A stretch of 64,000 bases of DNA. Origin: Paracyclopina nana (Eukaryota > Arthropoda > Copepoda > Cyclopoida > Cyclopettidae). Made by a program: the position numbers and the translations under genes. The notes beneath the pieces are model-generated. The model worked only from the letters and a program-made list of their open reading frames with translations, was not told the origin of the DNA and did no database searches. Position 1 is the stretch's first letter; the number at the start of each line of letters is the position of its first letter. Shown here in pieces: positions 31,960-42,720 of the stretch. The stretch covers positions 2,616,501 to 2,680,500 of the forward strand of contig JAGUCH010000002.1 of assembly GCA_019096065.1 (NCBI GenBank), in the 5' to 3' direction.

Positions 31960-33502
31960 GCTGAGGACAACTCTTCGAGTACTGCTAAATACAACACCTT
32001 TGCTCCCATGGAGGTCATGGAGGCCAGAGGCCAGCCAGTGACCATGTGACCATTGACCGCAAACAGGAAGCAACAATAGTTTGACTATCCTCCATCCGCC
32101 GTAGCTCTATTTAAGGGCATAACAAGCAGGACCCGTCGTGTTCAGGCTGAAAGCATGCCGCAAACACAATGAACAGGTCGACATCGCCTACAAGGCTGGA
32201 GGCAGTGTAGCTGCGGCTACCCATCAGTGCGTTCAGGCTGAAAGCATGCCATGAACATCAACCTCACCCTCGCAGAGGCCATGGTGGTTTGGACCACCGA
32301 GAGCTCACGAGTGGGAGCAGTAGTGGGCAGCAGGTCCTGTCGCTCTTGTCGTCCATCGCGACACCGGGTGCGGACGCTGGGCCCCCTGGCTTAGATGCCA
32401 GGACCGTCTCTGCGTCAACGCTGGGGCGCACCTCTGTAAAAGGGAGGCTGCGTAACCCCTGGGTCACCGGAAACGTGGGAACAGTAGGCATCGCGTCACT
32501 CTGGCAGAAAAACGCGAATACGCTGTTGGCCGGCTACGATCAACACCGAGCACCCCTCGTCTCAGCCGATACCTCGGGCCCGTGAAGGGATCCACCCGGA
32601 ATAGTTGCACGGGGGAGGCACCAGGCCTTGTCCTCACTTGGGAGGGTTGCAGAGAGAGGCGCATCACTCCGCAGAAAGATGCTCTGAGTTAATTGTACGA
32701 TAATTGCTTCACACACACTGCAAATGCTAATAAATCCGATTCACAAAATTGAGGCAATTCCTTCATCGCTATTCACGCTCCCAAACGCAAACGATCACCC
32801 TGCGCAGCGAGGCTGCCGGGTCGGCCACACGCATCGTCGGAGCCGGCGGCTTCAGAGGCCACAGCCATCGATAAGGCCTCGCAAAGGCTATGAACTCTCA
32901 CTAAGGGAAGAGACCCTAGCTTGCATCAGATCAGAGTGCCAGACCACTTCGCCGCCGAGGCTGCAATTCAGCGCATCATTGCCTGCTGTAACAGCATCTC
33001 GCGGCCACTTTCAGCGTGGCAGAAGAAATGGCCAACGAACGAGCCATAAAAACTGGACCCTTTATGAGGGTGCATGCTGCGCTTTTCACATGTGCACGAC
33101 AATTTTCGAGATTGTCTGTCAACGCACCATGAGCCATTAAGCTGCCGCTAATGCGCAAAAAGCTCTGTTTCTAAACAACCGTCCTGTTTTACGACCGTCA
33201 AAATCTCCCATTTGGGACCGGATCGAATAAACAAGCTCAAAATTGCTGCACTAAAATTAATTGTCCGAGGGGCAGGGGCCACAGCGGATGCTGCTGGGAG
33301 TGACTGTTGCACAGGGGGGTGAGAGTGGCTATAAAGGAGCAAGGAGCAGGGGGAAAAAGCACAGTTCTTGGAGTCATTTCCAATCTACTACATCCCCCTT
33401 GCTCTCGCGCTTTTTACGCTGCTCTTGGTAAATATCATTTCTCATATCACATCGGGCCATAGGCCTAACTTCTCTCGTTGTGCAGCCACTCACTAGCTCA
33501 TC
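31960..33502 (+). other. Untranslated leader of gypsy element 1
   Basis: About 1.5 kb between the primer-binding site and gag. It contains a short direct repeat (GTTCAGGCTGAAAGCATGCC near 32140 and 32230). Several unrelated short frames on both strands do not look coding. Confidence 0.5.
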
Positions 33503-34483
33503 ATGCCTATCAGCCGCTCGCCTCCTCCACCATCGGGCAATGATCGATCGGGCATTTCGCCTGACAGCAATGCGTCAGCCGCTCCTCCGCTGAATCTGCA
33601 GCAGTGCTTCGAGTCTGACCTTGAAATCCTCGGAGCCGCTGGGCCCGCTGGGGGGACCAGGTCGGGCTTAAACCCGTTGGGATTCCCTAGGGACGCAGAG
33701 ACAGCCGTAGACCCTACCGGAGGGGCACGGCCCCGCCAGGGAGCCGGAGAGGATTTGCCGGCTGAGGCCAGCCCGGCGACGGCCACCACAGGTGCAGAGA
33801 GCCTCTCCCAGGCAATGCTGATGCAATTTATGCAACACATGGAGGCTCAATTCCAGGCCGATGCCCAAGCTGGCCAGCAGGAAGCCGAGCTGCGGCTCCT
33901 GGAAGCTAACACCCGCCGCCTCGAGGCCGAGTCCACTTCGGCCCGCTCTGGGCGAAAGCGCAAGCTCAAGAAATTCAAGGACACTGAGGATGACAAATGG
34001 CTCACTTTTAGCCACCATGTGGAAGCCACCTTCCTGGGGTCCAAGGAATCTGAGGCCTCCAAGAAGCTGGAGGTCAAGCACGCGATGGTGGGTGTAGCCC
34101 ATCGCACCGTCAACAAAGTAGAGCTCCACCTGACGGATGAGAGTTTCACCCTCACTCATCTGCTTGATGCCTACGAGAAGTTCTTCGTCACCGCCACGTC
34201 CTCCCAGGTCGCCCTTATTGCCCTCGAGACCGCCCAGCAGCGTTCTGACGAAGGCATCCCTCAGTTAACGAAATCCGCAAGGCCGAGTCTGAAGGAGAGC
34301 GCGAGCCAGAGGCCTCAGACGACTCTGCCTAGGGTAACGACTCGACCCGGTTGTAGAGAGCACCAACCGGGTCTCACCATCCTCCCTCATCCTAGCCGCT
34401 CTCGACCATATCAGCAGTCACCAACAGTTCATGGCCCAAGTCCCGATCCGCATTGGCAAGGTCAAAACAAGGGCCCTCATTGA
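33503..34483 (+). CDS. gag: Gag-like protein of gypsy element 1
   Basis: Open frame of 326 codons at the place expected for gag. The N-terminal third is Pro/Ser/Ala-rich. Residues about 105-150 (MQHMEAQFQADAQAGQQEAE and a Leu/Glu/Arg-rich stretch) look like a coiled coil, followed by a basic GRKRKLKKF patch and a helical segment resembling a capsid (DDKWLTFSHHVEATF). No CCHC zinc knuckle is visible. After about codon 258 the frame seems to slip relative to the protease frame that begins near 34431. Host genes nearby are AT-rich, whereas this frame is GC-rich, in keeping with an inserted element. Confidence 0.65.
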   Translation: MPISRSPPPPSGNDRSGISPDSNASAAPPLNLQQCFESDLEILGAAGPAGGTRSGLNPLGFPRDAETAVDPTGGARPRQGAGEDLPAEASPATATTGAESLSQAMLMQFMQHMEAQFQADAQAGQQEAELRLLEANTRRLEAESTSARSGRKRKLKKFKDTEDDKWLTFSHHVEATFLGSKESEASKKLEVKHAMVGVAHRTVNKVELHLTDESFTLTHLLDAYEKFFVTATSSQVALIALETAQQRSDEGIPQLTKSARPSLKESASQRPQTTLPRVTTRPGCREHQPGLTILPHPSRSRPYQQSPTVHGPSPDPHWQGQNKGPH

Positions 34484-36514
34484 CAGTGGCAACAGATGGC
34501 GCACCTGCATCTCCGAAGACTTCACCCCCAGCCTCGGCGTTTTCCCTCACGGTGTGCGGCCCATGCCAGACATGCCGGCCATGGGCACTGCCCACACGCA
34601 GCAGAGGCTCCAGGTCCTAGGAGGACTCCGGCAGCCACTGCGGGTGCAACTAGGAGACCACCCTCACTCGTTCTCCATCTGACCTGCTGTGGTGCGCAAC
34701 CTCTCTATGGACTTCAATTTATCTGGGCCGTTCTTGAGCCATCACCGCATCGACCAGCTCCACTCCCAAGGGTATCTTCATGTGCACGGGAGACAGATTC
34801 CCCTGGTGGGCGCCTTACAGCTGGCGGCGACCTCTGATGAGTACAAGGTCCGCATCGTGCAGCCGGCCCTGATTCCAGCCTGCACGGTGACCCTGGTTGC
34901 TGCTGTGGCGGCCCACTAGCCCCACGGGACCTTGAGGCCTGCCGCTATCAAGGCCGAGCCCCAGTTTGCCGCGCAAACCCAATTGGCCCCCTGGAATGCC
35001 GCTGTGGAGCAGCCCGCCGCTGGTGGCCATCTAAGGGTCGGGGTGTTGAACCCCATGGATCATCCGCTCCGCCTCAAGGGTGTAATCATCTACGGCACCT
35101 TATGCAGCTACGAGGATGCCCAATTGAGTGACCAAGCGGGGCCTGTGCCTGCCGTGCGAGCGATGCGAACCCGATCCACCGCTTGCAAGACCACCCCGGG
35201 TCATGAGCCATCATCAAGCAACCCTTCTAGCAAACTGGACAAAGCCAACTTTGTTATAGACGCCTTCAAGCTGGAAGAAAATGAGATGCTCCGGGGAGAT
35301 CAGCGGCGGTTGACCGAGGCCGCTGCGCTGCTTGCCTCCTACATGGACGCGTTCTCCTTTGAGGGTCGCCTATCAATATTCGGCGCCGACCAATCAACTC
35401 GAACATCGAGGCTTCCCTCAAGGAACAAATCCAGAAGTGGCTGGAGGAGGAGGTCTTCACCCCCGTCACATCTCCGTGGTCCGCCCCGCTTGTCCCAGTG
35501 CGGAAGAAGGACTGGACCCTTCGATTGTGTGTTGACTATCGTGAGCTCAACAAAGCCATGATAGTTGACTCGCATCCCATCAGGGACGTGAGGGACAACC
35601 TCAGCCGGCTGGCCCGCTCCACGGTCTTCTCCACCCTGGATGCGGTGGGGGCCTTCAATGTGGTACCAATCCGAGCCGAGGATGTAGAGAAAACCACCTT
35701 CTCCACTGGGGACGGCTCTTACGGTTTCCTCAAAATGCCTTTTGGGCTGACGAATGCACCGAAAACCTACAGCCGCCTCAACAGGCTGGTGCTGGAGGGA
35801 GTGTCTTGGGCGTTGCTCTTCCCTACCTCGACAACTGCCTGGTGCACTCCGTGGACTTAGAGTCTCACCTATGCAATCTCTGTTTGGTGCTCCGGGCTCA
35901 TCAAAAGGTGGGGCTCTTGTTGAAACCTTCCAAGTGTCACCTCTTTCAGTCGAGAGAGACCTATCTAGGACATGTGGTCACGCCCCAAGGTTGCCTACAT
36001 TGACCTTATCCGCAAGTTGCCGCTACCGAATATGCGGAAGCCGCTGCGGGTGTTCCTTGGTAAGGCCAATTATTATTGGTTCTTTATTGAGAAATACCAA
36101 CACGTCGCGGCCCCTCTTTCGGACAAGCTCTCCATGGAGGCCCCCACCGGGATGTTGGCCAGCTGGTTGGACACCATCTCGAACTACGACTTTGAGGTGG
36201 TCCATGGTGCGGGGGTCAAGCACGGCAATGCGGACTCGCTCAGCCGTGTGCCCCACCTCGAGTCGATTGGAGACCACATCAGCTCTGAGGTCTCTGACGA
36301 CGACTACTTCCGGGTGGCCAACCTGAAGCTTATACCAACCCGGCCTGAGCTGTGGGCGGCTGCCCAAGACGAGGATGACGACCTGGTCCTCGTCAAGCAA
36401 CTGGTACGGCTGAAACAACGGCCTACGACAGAACACCTCAACGCGGCCTCCGCTCAAGCCGTGTGCTACTGGAACAGCTCGACAGCATCGTCCTCGGCCC
36501 GCAGGGTGCGTTGA
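34431..36514 (+). pseudogene. pol: Protease-reverse transcriptase-RNase H region of gypsy element 1, broken
   Basis: Retropepsin motif ALIDSGN is at about 34475-34495. RT blocks: LRLCVDYRELNKAMIVDSHP (about 35520), FSTLDAVGAF, FLKMPFGLTNAP and a catalytic box PYLDN rather than the usual YLDD (about 35822-35836). They are spread over at least three frames, with shifts near 34685, 35395, 35500, 35820 and 35975. After the thumb (LRVFLGKANYYWFFIEKYQH) the sequence jumps from LSDKLSMEAP to LASWLDTISNYDF. Element 2 has about 135 codons between these points, so the RNase H core is deleted. The region cannot make an active enzyme as read. Confidence 0.85.
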
Positions 36515-36616
36515 GGCTGATGAAACCGGACAAGAAATCTTCACGGCTGATAGTACCTCTGAAATGGCAGGAAGCGAGCCTCACATAGGGCTGCGCAACA
36601 TTTATATTTCCCGGGT

Positions 36617-38308
36617 ATGAGGCAACAGGCTGATGATGTTGTCAAGTCCTGCCACATCTGTCAAAAGTCTAAACCGGCGCAGAAGAACCAGCAGCACACC
36701 CTCCGATCACACCACTCGGACTACCCGTTCCAAATACTGAGTCTGGACTACATTGGACCATTCAAGCCTTCCTCCAACCAGTACCGCTACTTGTTCACTG
36801 CAAAGTGCGTGTTCACTAGATGGATCGAAGCCTTTCCCTGCTGCTCCAACGACGCGAAAACTGCGGTGCGATGCCTCACCACTGAGATCATCCCCAGATT
36901 CGGCCTGCCAGAACGTCTGCATACCGACCAAGGAATGCACTTCACCGCTCACCTTATGCGGGAAGTCTGTGCGGCTCTGGGAATCCAGGCGACCACCACG
37001 CCTTCGTATAATCCTCAAAGTAACCCGGTAGAGAGATCACATCGGGATCTCAATGAACTCATCCGGAAGCTGATCAAAGGGCGCTATTCAGACTGGTCTG
37101 AAGTAGTTCCATTTGCGCTGTTCATACTGCGAACCACCAAAAACCGCTCGACCGGCCTGGCCCCCTACGAGATGGTTTTCGGGCGGCAACCCTCTACCAA
37201 CCTGGACTTGATCTTCGGGGACCCGCAACCGGCGGTATTCCGAGCCACACAGGCGGGACGTTTTGCAAAGCAACTGAAAGAGCGAATACAGCTCGCGTCC
37301 GAGTTGGCGCGCAAGAACATCTCAGCTTCCATTGAGCGCCAGAGAAGGGCCTATCACATGGACAAGCAGAAGTTCAACACTGGGCAGCGGGTGTGGCTGT
37401 TCACGCCCAAGGTCACACTGCGTATCTCTAAGAAGCTCCAAACATTTTGGAATGGGCCATGGACCATCACAAGGCAGGTCAATGAGCTCACCTACGAGAT
37501 CTCGCCAGACCCTTCCTGGACCCGGATCAAAAACCAGGTCGTGTCGGTTGATCGCCTCAAATTATACATAGCTCCCGAGAAGGGCGGAGACGCTCCAACC
37601 GCTGCGCCACCAGCAGATGACCTCGACTTGTCCATGTTAGGAGACGAGTCCGCAGAATTCATTGCCACTCCTCCGGAGGAAACGGCATCACAAGCAGAAA
37701 ATCAATTCCACACTCCTTTTGAGTACGCGGTCGCGCCAATGGAGCAAGAATATGGGTTCCCAGAAGCAAAGGACGATCCAATTCCGGCCTTCAACGATGA
37801 CCCGACCATTCCGGAATATGAATGTACCCACTACCAACCGGAACCGGAAGAACTGGACGAAAGGGGATCTGACCCACTGCCAGGCAGCCCGGGCAAGTGG
37901 ATGCATGAAGCGCCCAGTTTAATCGAGTCGCCACCTCATGAAGCCACACGCACCAGCACAGTTGCCAAAAGGAAACGCCGGTCAAATGCGGAGCTGCTTC
38001 AAGCCGACATTGAGCGGCTCCTCGGCGGACCGGAGGAATTGGCAAAAAGGTCGAGGTCCAGAACCCGCAGCGATGAACATCAATCGGGAATTCCCGATGA
38101 TGTGCTACCACTTCAGCACTTGCAAGCAAAACCACCGCAAGTGCACCCCACCGCACGATATCTGCTACTACCACTGGAACCTCGACCCCTTCCGCTGAGG
38201 CCATCTATTCCATCACCAATAAGAGAGGCTTCCAACTCAACATCATCTTCCGCGCCATCGGCAACCACAGCTCCTCTGCAGGACAATGTGTTCTCAGACA
38301 ATGAGTGA
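36617..38308 (+). CDS. Integrase of gypsy element 1 with long charged C-terminal tail
   Basis: Uninterrupted 563-codon frame. It starts within the zinc-binding domain (CHICQK, the second half of HHCC; the His pair is lost upstream). The catalytic triad is visible: Asp in LSLDYIGPF, Asp in LHTDQGMHF and Glu in NPQSNPVERSHRDL. A GPY/F-like module follows (FWNGPWTITRQ, IKNQVVSVDRLKLY). The last 230 residues are acidic and proline-rich with two basic nuclear-localisation-like clusters (AKRKRRS, KRSRSRTRS); I know no domain there. The tail is longer than in most gypsy integrases. The start was set by the first Met; translation would normally be as part of Pol. Confidence 0.85.
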   Translation: MRQQADDVVKSCHICQKSKPAQKNQQHTLRSHHSDYPFQILSLDYIGPFKPSSNQYRYLFTAKCVFTRWIEAFPCCSNDAKTAVRCLTTEIIPRFGLPERLHTDQGMHFTAHLMREVCAALGIQATTTPSYNPQSNPVERSHRDLNELIRKLIKGRYSDWSEVVPFALFILRTTKNRSTGLAPYEMVFGRQPSTNLDLIFGDPQPAVFRATQAGRFAKQLKERIQLASELARKNISASIERQRRAYHMDKQKFNTGQRVWLFTPKVTLRISKKLQTFWNGPWTITRQVNELTYEISPDPSWTRIKNQVVSVDRLKLYIAPEKGGDAPTAAPPADDLDLSMLGDESAEFIATPPEETASQAENQFHTPFEYAVAPMEQEYGFPEAKDDPIPAFNDDPTIPEYECTHYQPEPEELDERGSDPLPGSPGKWMHEAPSLIESPPHEATRTSTVAKRKRRSNAELLQADIERLLGGPEELAKRSRSRTRSDEHQSGIPDDVLPLQHLQAKPPQVHPTARYLLLPLEPRPLPLRPSIPSPIREASNSTSSSAPSATTAPLQDNVFSDNE

Positions 38309-38594
38309 ATGTGATTTGCAAAACATGCGAAATCCCTGCATGGGATGCCTAATAACTTGATTGTCGACAGTATTGAAAATCTCCTTAAAACTGTCATCAT
38401 GGACCCTGCTTCCGCTGCGTTACTCTGCTTGTATATTGTTACTCCCTGTATGCCAAAGTTTGGGGGGGTAACCATCGAAACCATCAAATTATTCAGCATA
38501 TCATGTCATAATATCGATTTATAATCTGATCTTGTTCATAAACCATGGCATCCGGTCGCAAACAAGTTATGTGTTGTACATAATAATCACACTA

Positions 38595-38613
38595 CTCTTT
38601 TCTCTTTTGCAGT
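38595..38613 (+). promoter_or_regulatory. Probable 3' splice site for env subgenomic mRNA
   Basis: A pyrimidine-rich CTTTTCTCTTTTGCAG tract ends shortly before the env-like start at 38675. In gypsy-type elements env is expressed from a spliced transcript, so this is a good candidate acceptor. No donor was identified. Confidence 0.5.
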
Positions 38614-38674
38614 CTGAGCTTCTAGCTGACAACGCATAATCTCTAACTCACATATAGCATCATCTACCTCAACC

Positions 38675-40809
38675 ATGAATCTATGTTTCAACCCCACAAT
38701 GGCGTTACTGGCCCTCTTCATCTACATGTACTGGGTACTCCTCAATGAGGTCGTGCAGGCAGCCGCGCTCCCGGGTCAGTCACCCCGGCCGGCTGACCTC
38801 TACACCCCCGACGCCAAGGTGACCTCGTTCACCACGTTCGACTGCGCGCACCCTGACGCCATGCACGAAGGTATTGACCTGAGCCAGCCCGAACTCTGTG
38901 AGGATATCCGCAGCTCGTATCAGGCACCGATCAACATCACGGTGCAAGTCCTGTAAACGGCCTCCATGCTATCCGTCAAGGCCTACCCATGCCTGGTTCA
39001 CATATACCTACAAGTCACCCACTGTGGATATGACAGTATTAGCTACGGGAGTCAAATGACGGATGTGAATCGACCCTACCTCGTGACTCCACAGGCATGC
39101 TGGGATGCGGCCGAGAAACTCTTCCTCCTCGTGGAGAACAAGAAGGCCAAGTCACGCTGAACACTCCGGTCTCTCTCTCATATTTCTCTAAGGGTGGGCT
39201 CGACAAGAACCATAAATGCACGACGACCACTTTCATCAGCGGCGGGGTAACATTCTACCGCTCCTATGAAACAACCACGATCCATGCCCTGGTGGAGCCT
39301 ATCTACGGCAGGAGGTCTTCTCCAACCATTTGACCGCCATTTTCCAAGATCTAATCGTCCAGGATGATGCTGAGGGCACTATTGTGTGGCCAAAGCGCAA
39401 GGCCCCGCGCTGCGAGGACGAGCTTAGCGAGATGTATCAAGGACCGGCTGTGCTCTATCCCCACTGGAACTCGTCCGGTCTCTTGGGGGGCTCTGGCCAT
39501 CTGGGAGACTTGCTCCTATTGGCCCATGAGGAGGAATCCCGGTTCGCGGGGTTTGTCCTAAAGGGAATCCAGTCCATGTGCCAGCGCCGGCTATTCACCA
39601 TGCAGCTTCGAGACTTTGCCGTGCTCTTCGTTGGACCAGGGGATGGACCTCTCAAGGCCAAGTACTTACACCCTGAAGACAGGGATGGCGCCAACATACA
39701 AACATGTACACACGCAGCACGCTCTACACATCCAGGATCGCTTCAAGTTCCTCCAGGAACTTATCTGCAAGAACGAGCGGTCGATCCTCCATTCCAAGCT
39801 GCAGAGCATGGCCTCCGGCTCCTCATCATACGCCACCCTTGATAGCCATGGTCCAGGGCACCTGGTCACCTGAGCGGGGGCCGTAGCCTATGTCACCTCT
39901 TGTTACCCGGTGCAGGCCGTCACTAGATCCATTGACAACTTTACCCAGGAAATTCCCATCCTGGTTGACAACGAGACCCGGTTTGCCGATCCTCTGTCTT
40001 TTGTACTAACCGATTGGCCCAGCATTGTTCCCTGTGACTCCATCACCCCAATCAAGTGGAAGATCCACAACCAGTGGATGTGCGCTACTCCGCAGATCCA
40101 TGCCTGTATCGCCCGACGCAGCTTAACCCCATGTCTGATGCAGCACCCCGTGGTGGGCACTATGACATAAGCCGAGGCCTGGTAGGAGGAGTATTCTCGG
40201 CGGAACAAAGGGCCAATCACATCCTCTACCTCCACCTCTTCAGTAGCCGCGAGGGGGTGGTGAACACCATTACTAGCAATGTGTTGCAGAATGCGCTCAT
40301 TACAGGCAGTCGATCAAACACGCTATGGACGCAGGAAGACCTCGACCAGATGGTGGACCACGTTGGCAATGCCATTATCCCGTTCTTCAGCTCTGTGGGA
40401 AAATACTATTCGTATTTTACTGGATTCCTCATCACCATCGGATTAATCAAGCTTGTCTTGGGAGCCATCATCCGTATGGTCATCCTCGATCGGCGACCAG
40501 GACTTGGCTGGTGGATGATCCTGGCCTTGTGGCACATGGCTTTCCTCATGGTGGAGATGCCCTGGAGAATGCTCACCAACCTCGGGCATGACCAGATCCT
40601 GTTCCCAGGTGGGGACGATGATGATGACACCCCGAGCAAGGGCTGGACCTGACGCCTACTGGCTAGCTGCCCTCAGCGATGGAGATGAGGATGATGATGA
40701 CCAAGAGGAGGCGCCGCCAAAGTATGGAGCTGCCAAAACGGACGACGCCGACGAACCTCGCCGATCCGGATTCCGCCAGCGGGTTAAGGAGGCCCTCTTT
40801 AAGGAATAA
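38675..40809 (+). pseudogene. env: Env-like glycoprotein gene of gypsy element 1, broken
   Basis: Begins at 38675 with a signal-peptide-like N terminus (hydrophobic core ALLALFIYMYWVLL) and a Cys-containing ectodomain. Near the end there is a membrane anchor (FTGFLITIGLIKLVLGAII, about 40420-40480), a second hydrophobic stretch and an acidic cytoplasmic tail. It sits after pol where errantivirus-like elements place env. The reading is interrupted by a stop at 38954-38956 and by several frame changes between about 38960 and 40060, with a further shift near 40590-40650. It therefore cannot encode a complete protein as it stands. I could not assign it to a specific viral glycoprotein class. Confidence 0.7.
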
Positions 40810-41078
40810 GACGGCCTTTATCGGAACCTCCAGGCCCAAGTGGACGCCCTGGCTCGGCAGAAGGAGACCATGCACAATTACATCATGGCTGTGCTTCCTT
40901 CCGCTGCGGTCCCCAATACCGTGGCCTCCGCGACCTCGACCCCTCTAAAGTCACCCATGGAAGGGGGAGCTACTACAGGTCCGCCTATCTCACCGGTACC
41001 TCCTGCCACGGGATCACCAGGGCATAGGGTTGGCCTTCAGCATCGTGAGGACACGACCAATCCTCAGTAGGGGGAAGT

Positions 41079-41123
41079 TGTAGCAGGATCCCAGGTCTGC
41101 GTGTTCGTGCTCAGTGCACATGA
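41079..41123 (+). repeat. Truncated 3' LTR of gypsy element 1
   Basis: Starts TGTAGCAGGATCCCAGG directly after a purine tract (GGGGGAAGT). It matches the 5' LTR with small differences for about 45 bp, then leaves homology. Confidence 0.7.
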
Positions 41124-41285
41124 GAATCTACTGTAAATTCTGACGCTATAATCTATGTCAATTTTTCTTGTGAGATGTACTATGCAATACACGTGAGAAT
41201 TGCGTCAGATTTCTTGACAGGAAATTCTAGGAGTCGTCTCACCTAAACCGGACTTAGAAAAATGAAAATTATTTTTGTGGGGTAA

Positions 41286-41470
41286 ATACCGCACACAAAC
41301 GCAATGCAACACACACTACTAAATACTGCACACTACTAAATACCGCACACTACTTTTTATATTATATTACATCTATGAACTTATGAAAATGGCTGGAGGA
41401 AAGCACAAATTGTTTCTTAAGTGACTAGAAACATTAGTAAGCATGAATACTTGTGTGAATCCCAATAGCT
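41286..41470 (+). mobile_element. Truncated MITE related to the ISL2EU-like element
   Basis: Starts TAAATACCGCACACAAACGC (first bases of the end missing), with two further 16-mers (one mutated), then an interior nearly identical to the MITE at 48735 up to GAATACTTGTGTGAATCCC. The inner hairpin end is absent, so it is a broken copy. Confidence 0.75.
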
Positions 41471-41929
41471 CAATAGCCTTAGTGGAACTTAGTTGCGGTA
41501 TTTTAGCACAGAGTGGCGCTTCAGTCGCTCATTGGGGCAGTCCAAAAAAAAATGCTCTAAAACTCGGTTTACACTTAGCTGAAAATGCCCAACTCCATTC
41601 AATGCATCGAAATATCATCAAGTTTGCCTGAAAAGTCCGTTAAAACCCACTGAAACCCTTGAAGTACGAAAATAATCTGGACTTAGATCGACAAAAAGAA
41701 TCGTCCTTGGATCTACTATGAGAACACACGGAGTTCTTAAATAGACCAAGTATTTGGTTAGATAATAAGAACAAACATTACCCGGATAGACAAGACAAAA
41801 TGTGGCCACATACATGTGTCCAACTTACAGAAATCATGATAATTTTAGGGAGGAACAATTTCTTAACAGTTGTCCGAGTCTCCCTTTACAAACAGCACCC
41901 AATTAAATGCTTTAGTACTTCATCACAGA
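41471..41929. other. Non-coding stretch
   Basis: Sequence between the broken MITE and the minisatellite. No gene, RNA or recognisable repeat seen. Confidence 0.4.
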
Positions 41930-42575
41930 GTGATTGGTGCGTTCCGTGTGACCACTGTGTTCACTGTGAACAGAGTGAACATTGGGATCAGAAAACAGAG
42001 TGATCGATGTGTTATGTATGACCAGTGTGGTCACTGTGAACAGCTTGTACAGCATGAACAGAGTAAACAGAGTGGTTTGTGTGTTCTGTGAAACCAGTGT
42101 ATTCACTGTGAACAGTATAAATGGAGTGATCGGTGAGTTCTGTGTGACCAGTGTGTTCACTGTGAACAGAGTGATTGGTGTGTTCTGTGTGAGCAGTGTG
42201 GTCACTGTTAACAGCGAGAAAAGAGTAAACATAGCAATCAGTGTGTTCTGTGTGACCAGAGTGCTCACTGTGAACAGCGCAAACACCGTGATCAGAGTGA
42301 ACAGAGTGACCGTTGTGACCAGTGTGTTCATTGTGAGCAGAGTGATCAGTGTGTTCTGTGTGACCAGTGTGTACACTGTGAACAGTGTGAACAGAGTGAT
42401 CAGTGTGTTCTGTGTGCCCAGTGTGTTCAGTTTGAACAGCTTGAACATAGTGATCAATGTGTTCACAGCGAACAGTGAGTTCACTGTGAACAATGTTAAC
42501 AGAGTGATCAGTGTGTTCTGTGTGACCTATGAGTTCACTGTGAACAGCATGAACAGAGTGAACAGAGTGATTGGA
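41930..42575. repeat. GTGTTCACTGTGAACAG minisatellite
   Basis: Degenerate tandem repeat built from phrases such as GTGTGTTCTGTGTGACCAG, TGTTCACTGTGAACA and GAGTGATCAG, in units of roughly 40-55 bp. TGTTCACTGTGAACA is a perfect inverted repeat around a single T and recurs several times. Long hydrophobic frames on both strands are produced by the repeat period and are not genes. Confidence 0.85.
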
Positions 42576-42720
42576 GCTTTCTTTATATGTGTAGTTGAAT
42601 CAACTGAGACAAATTGGTAAACTGAATTATTCATGTGAAAATTGCTTTCCATCATATAAAAAGAGGATTCTCTTTTGGTGCTCTAAGTTTGTTGCTTTAA
42701 AATTAAAATATAGAGTTCAT

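Larger units (their letters stand above)
31777..41123 (+). mobile_element. Ty3/gypsy LTR retrotransposon 1 with env-like gene (defective)
   Basis: The 5' LTR (31777-31947) starts TGTAGCAGGATCCC and ends CCTACA. A primer-binding-site-like TGGCGCGG follows at 31951. The order is leader, gag, protease, reverse transcriptase, RNase H remnant, integrase, env-like gene, purine tract (GTAGGGGGAAGT), then a 3' LTR start at 41079. The 3' LTR matches for about 45 bp and then diverges, so it is truncated. Integrase downstream of RT/RNase H and a GPY/F-type end place it in Ty3/gypsy. Coding regions are frameshifted and most of RNase H is deleted, so it cannot move on its own. Confidence 0.85.

Noticed and set aside
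41912-42620. Two long opposite-strand frames of Val/Phe/Leu-rich sequence as a membrane protein
   Set aside because: Both are by-products of a degenerate minisatellite lacking stops; they overlap fully and end at the array borders.
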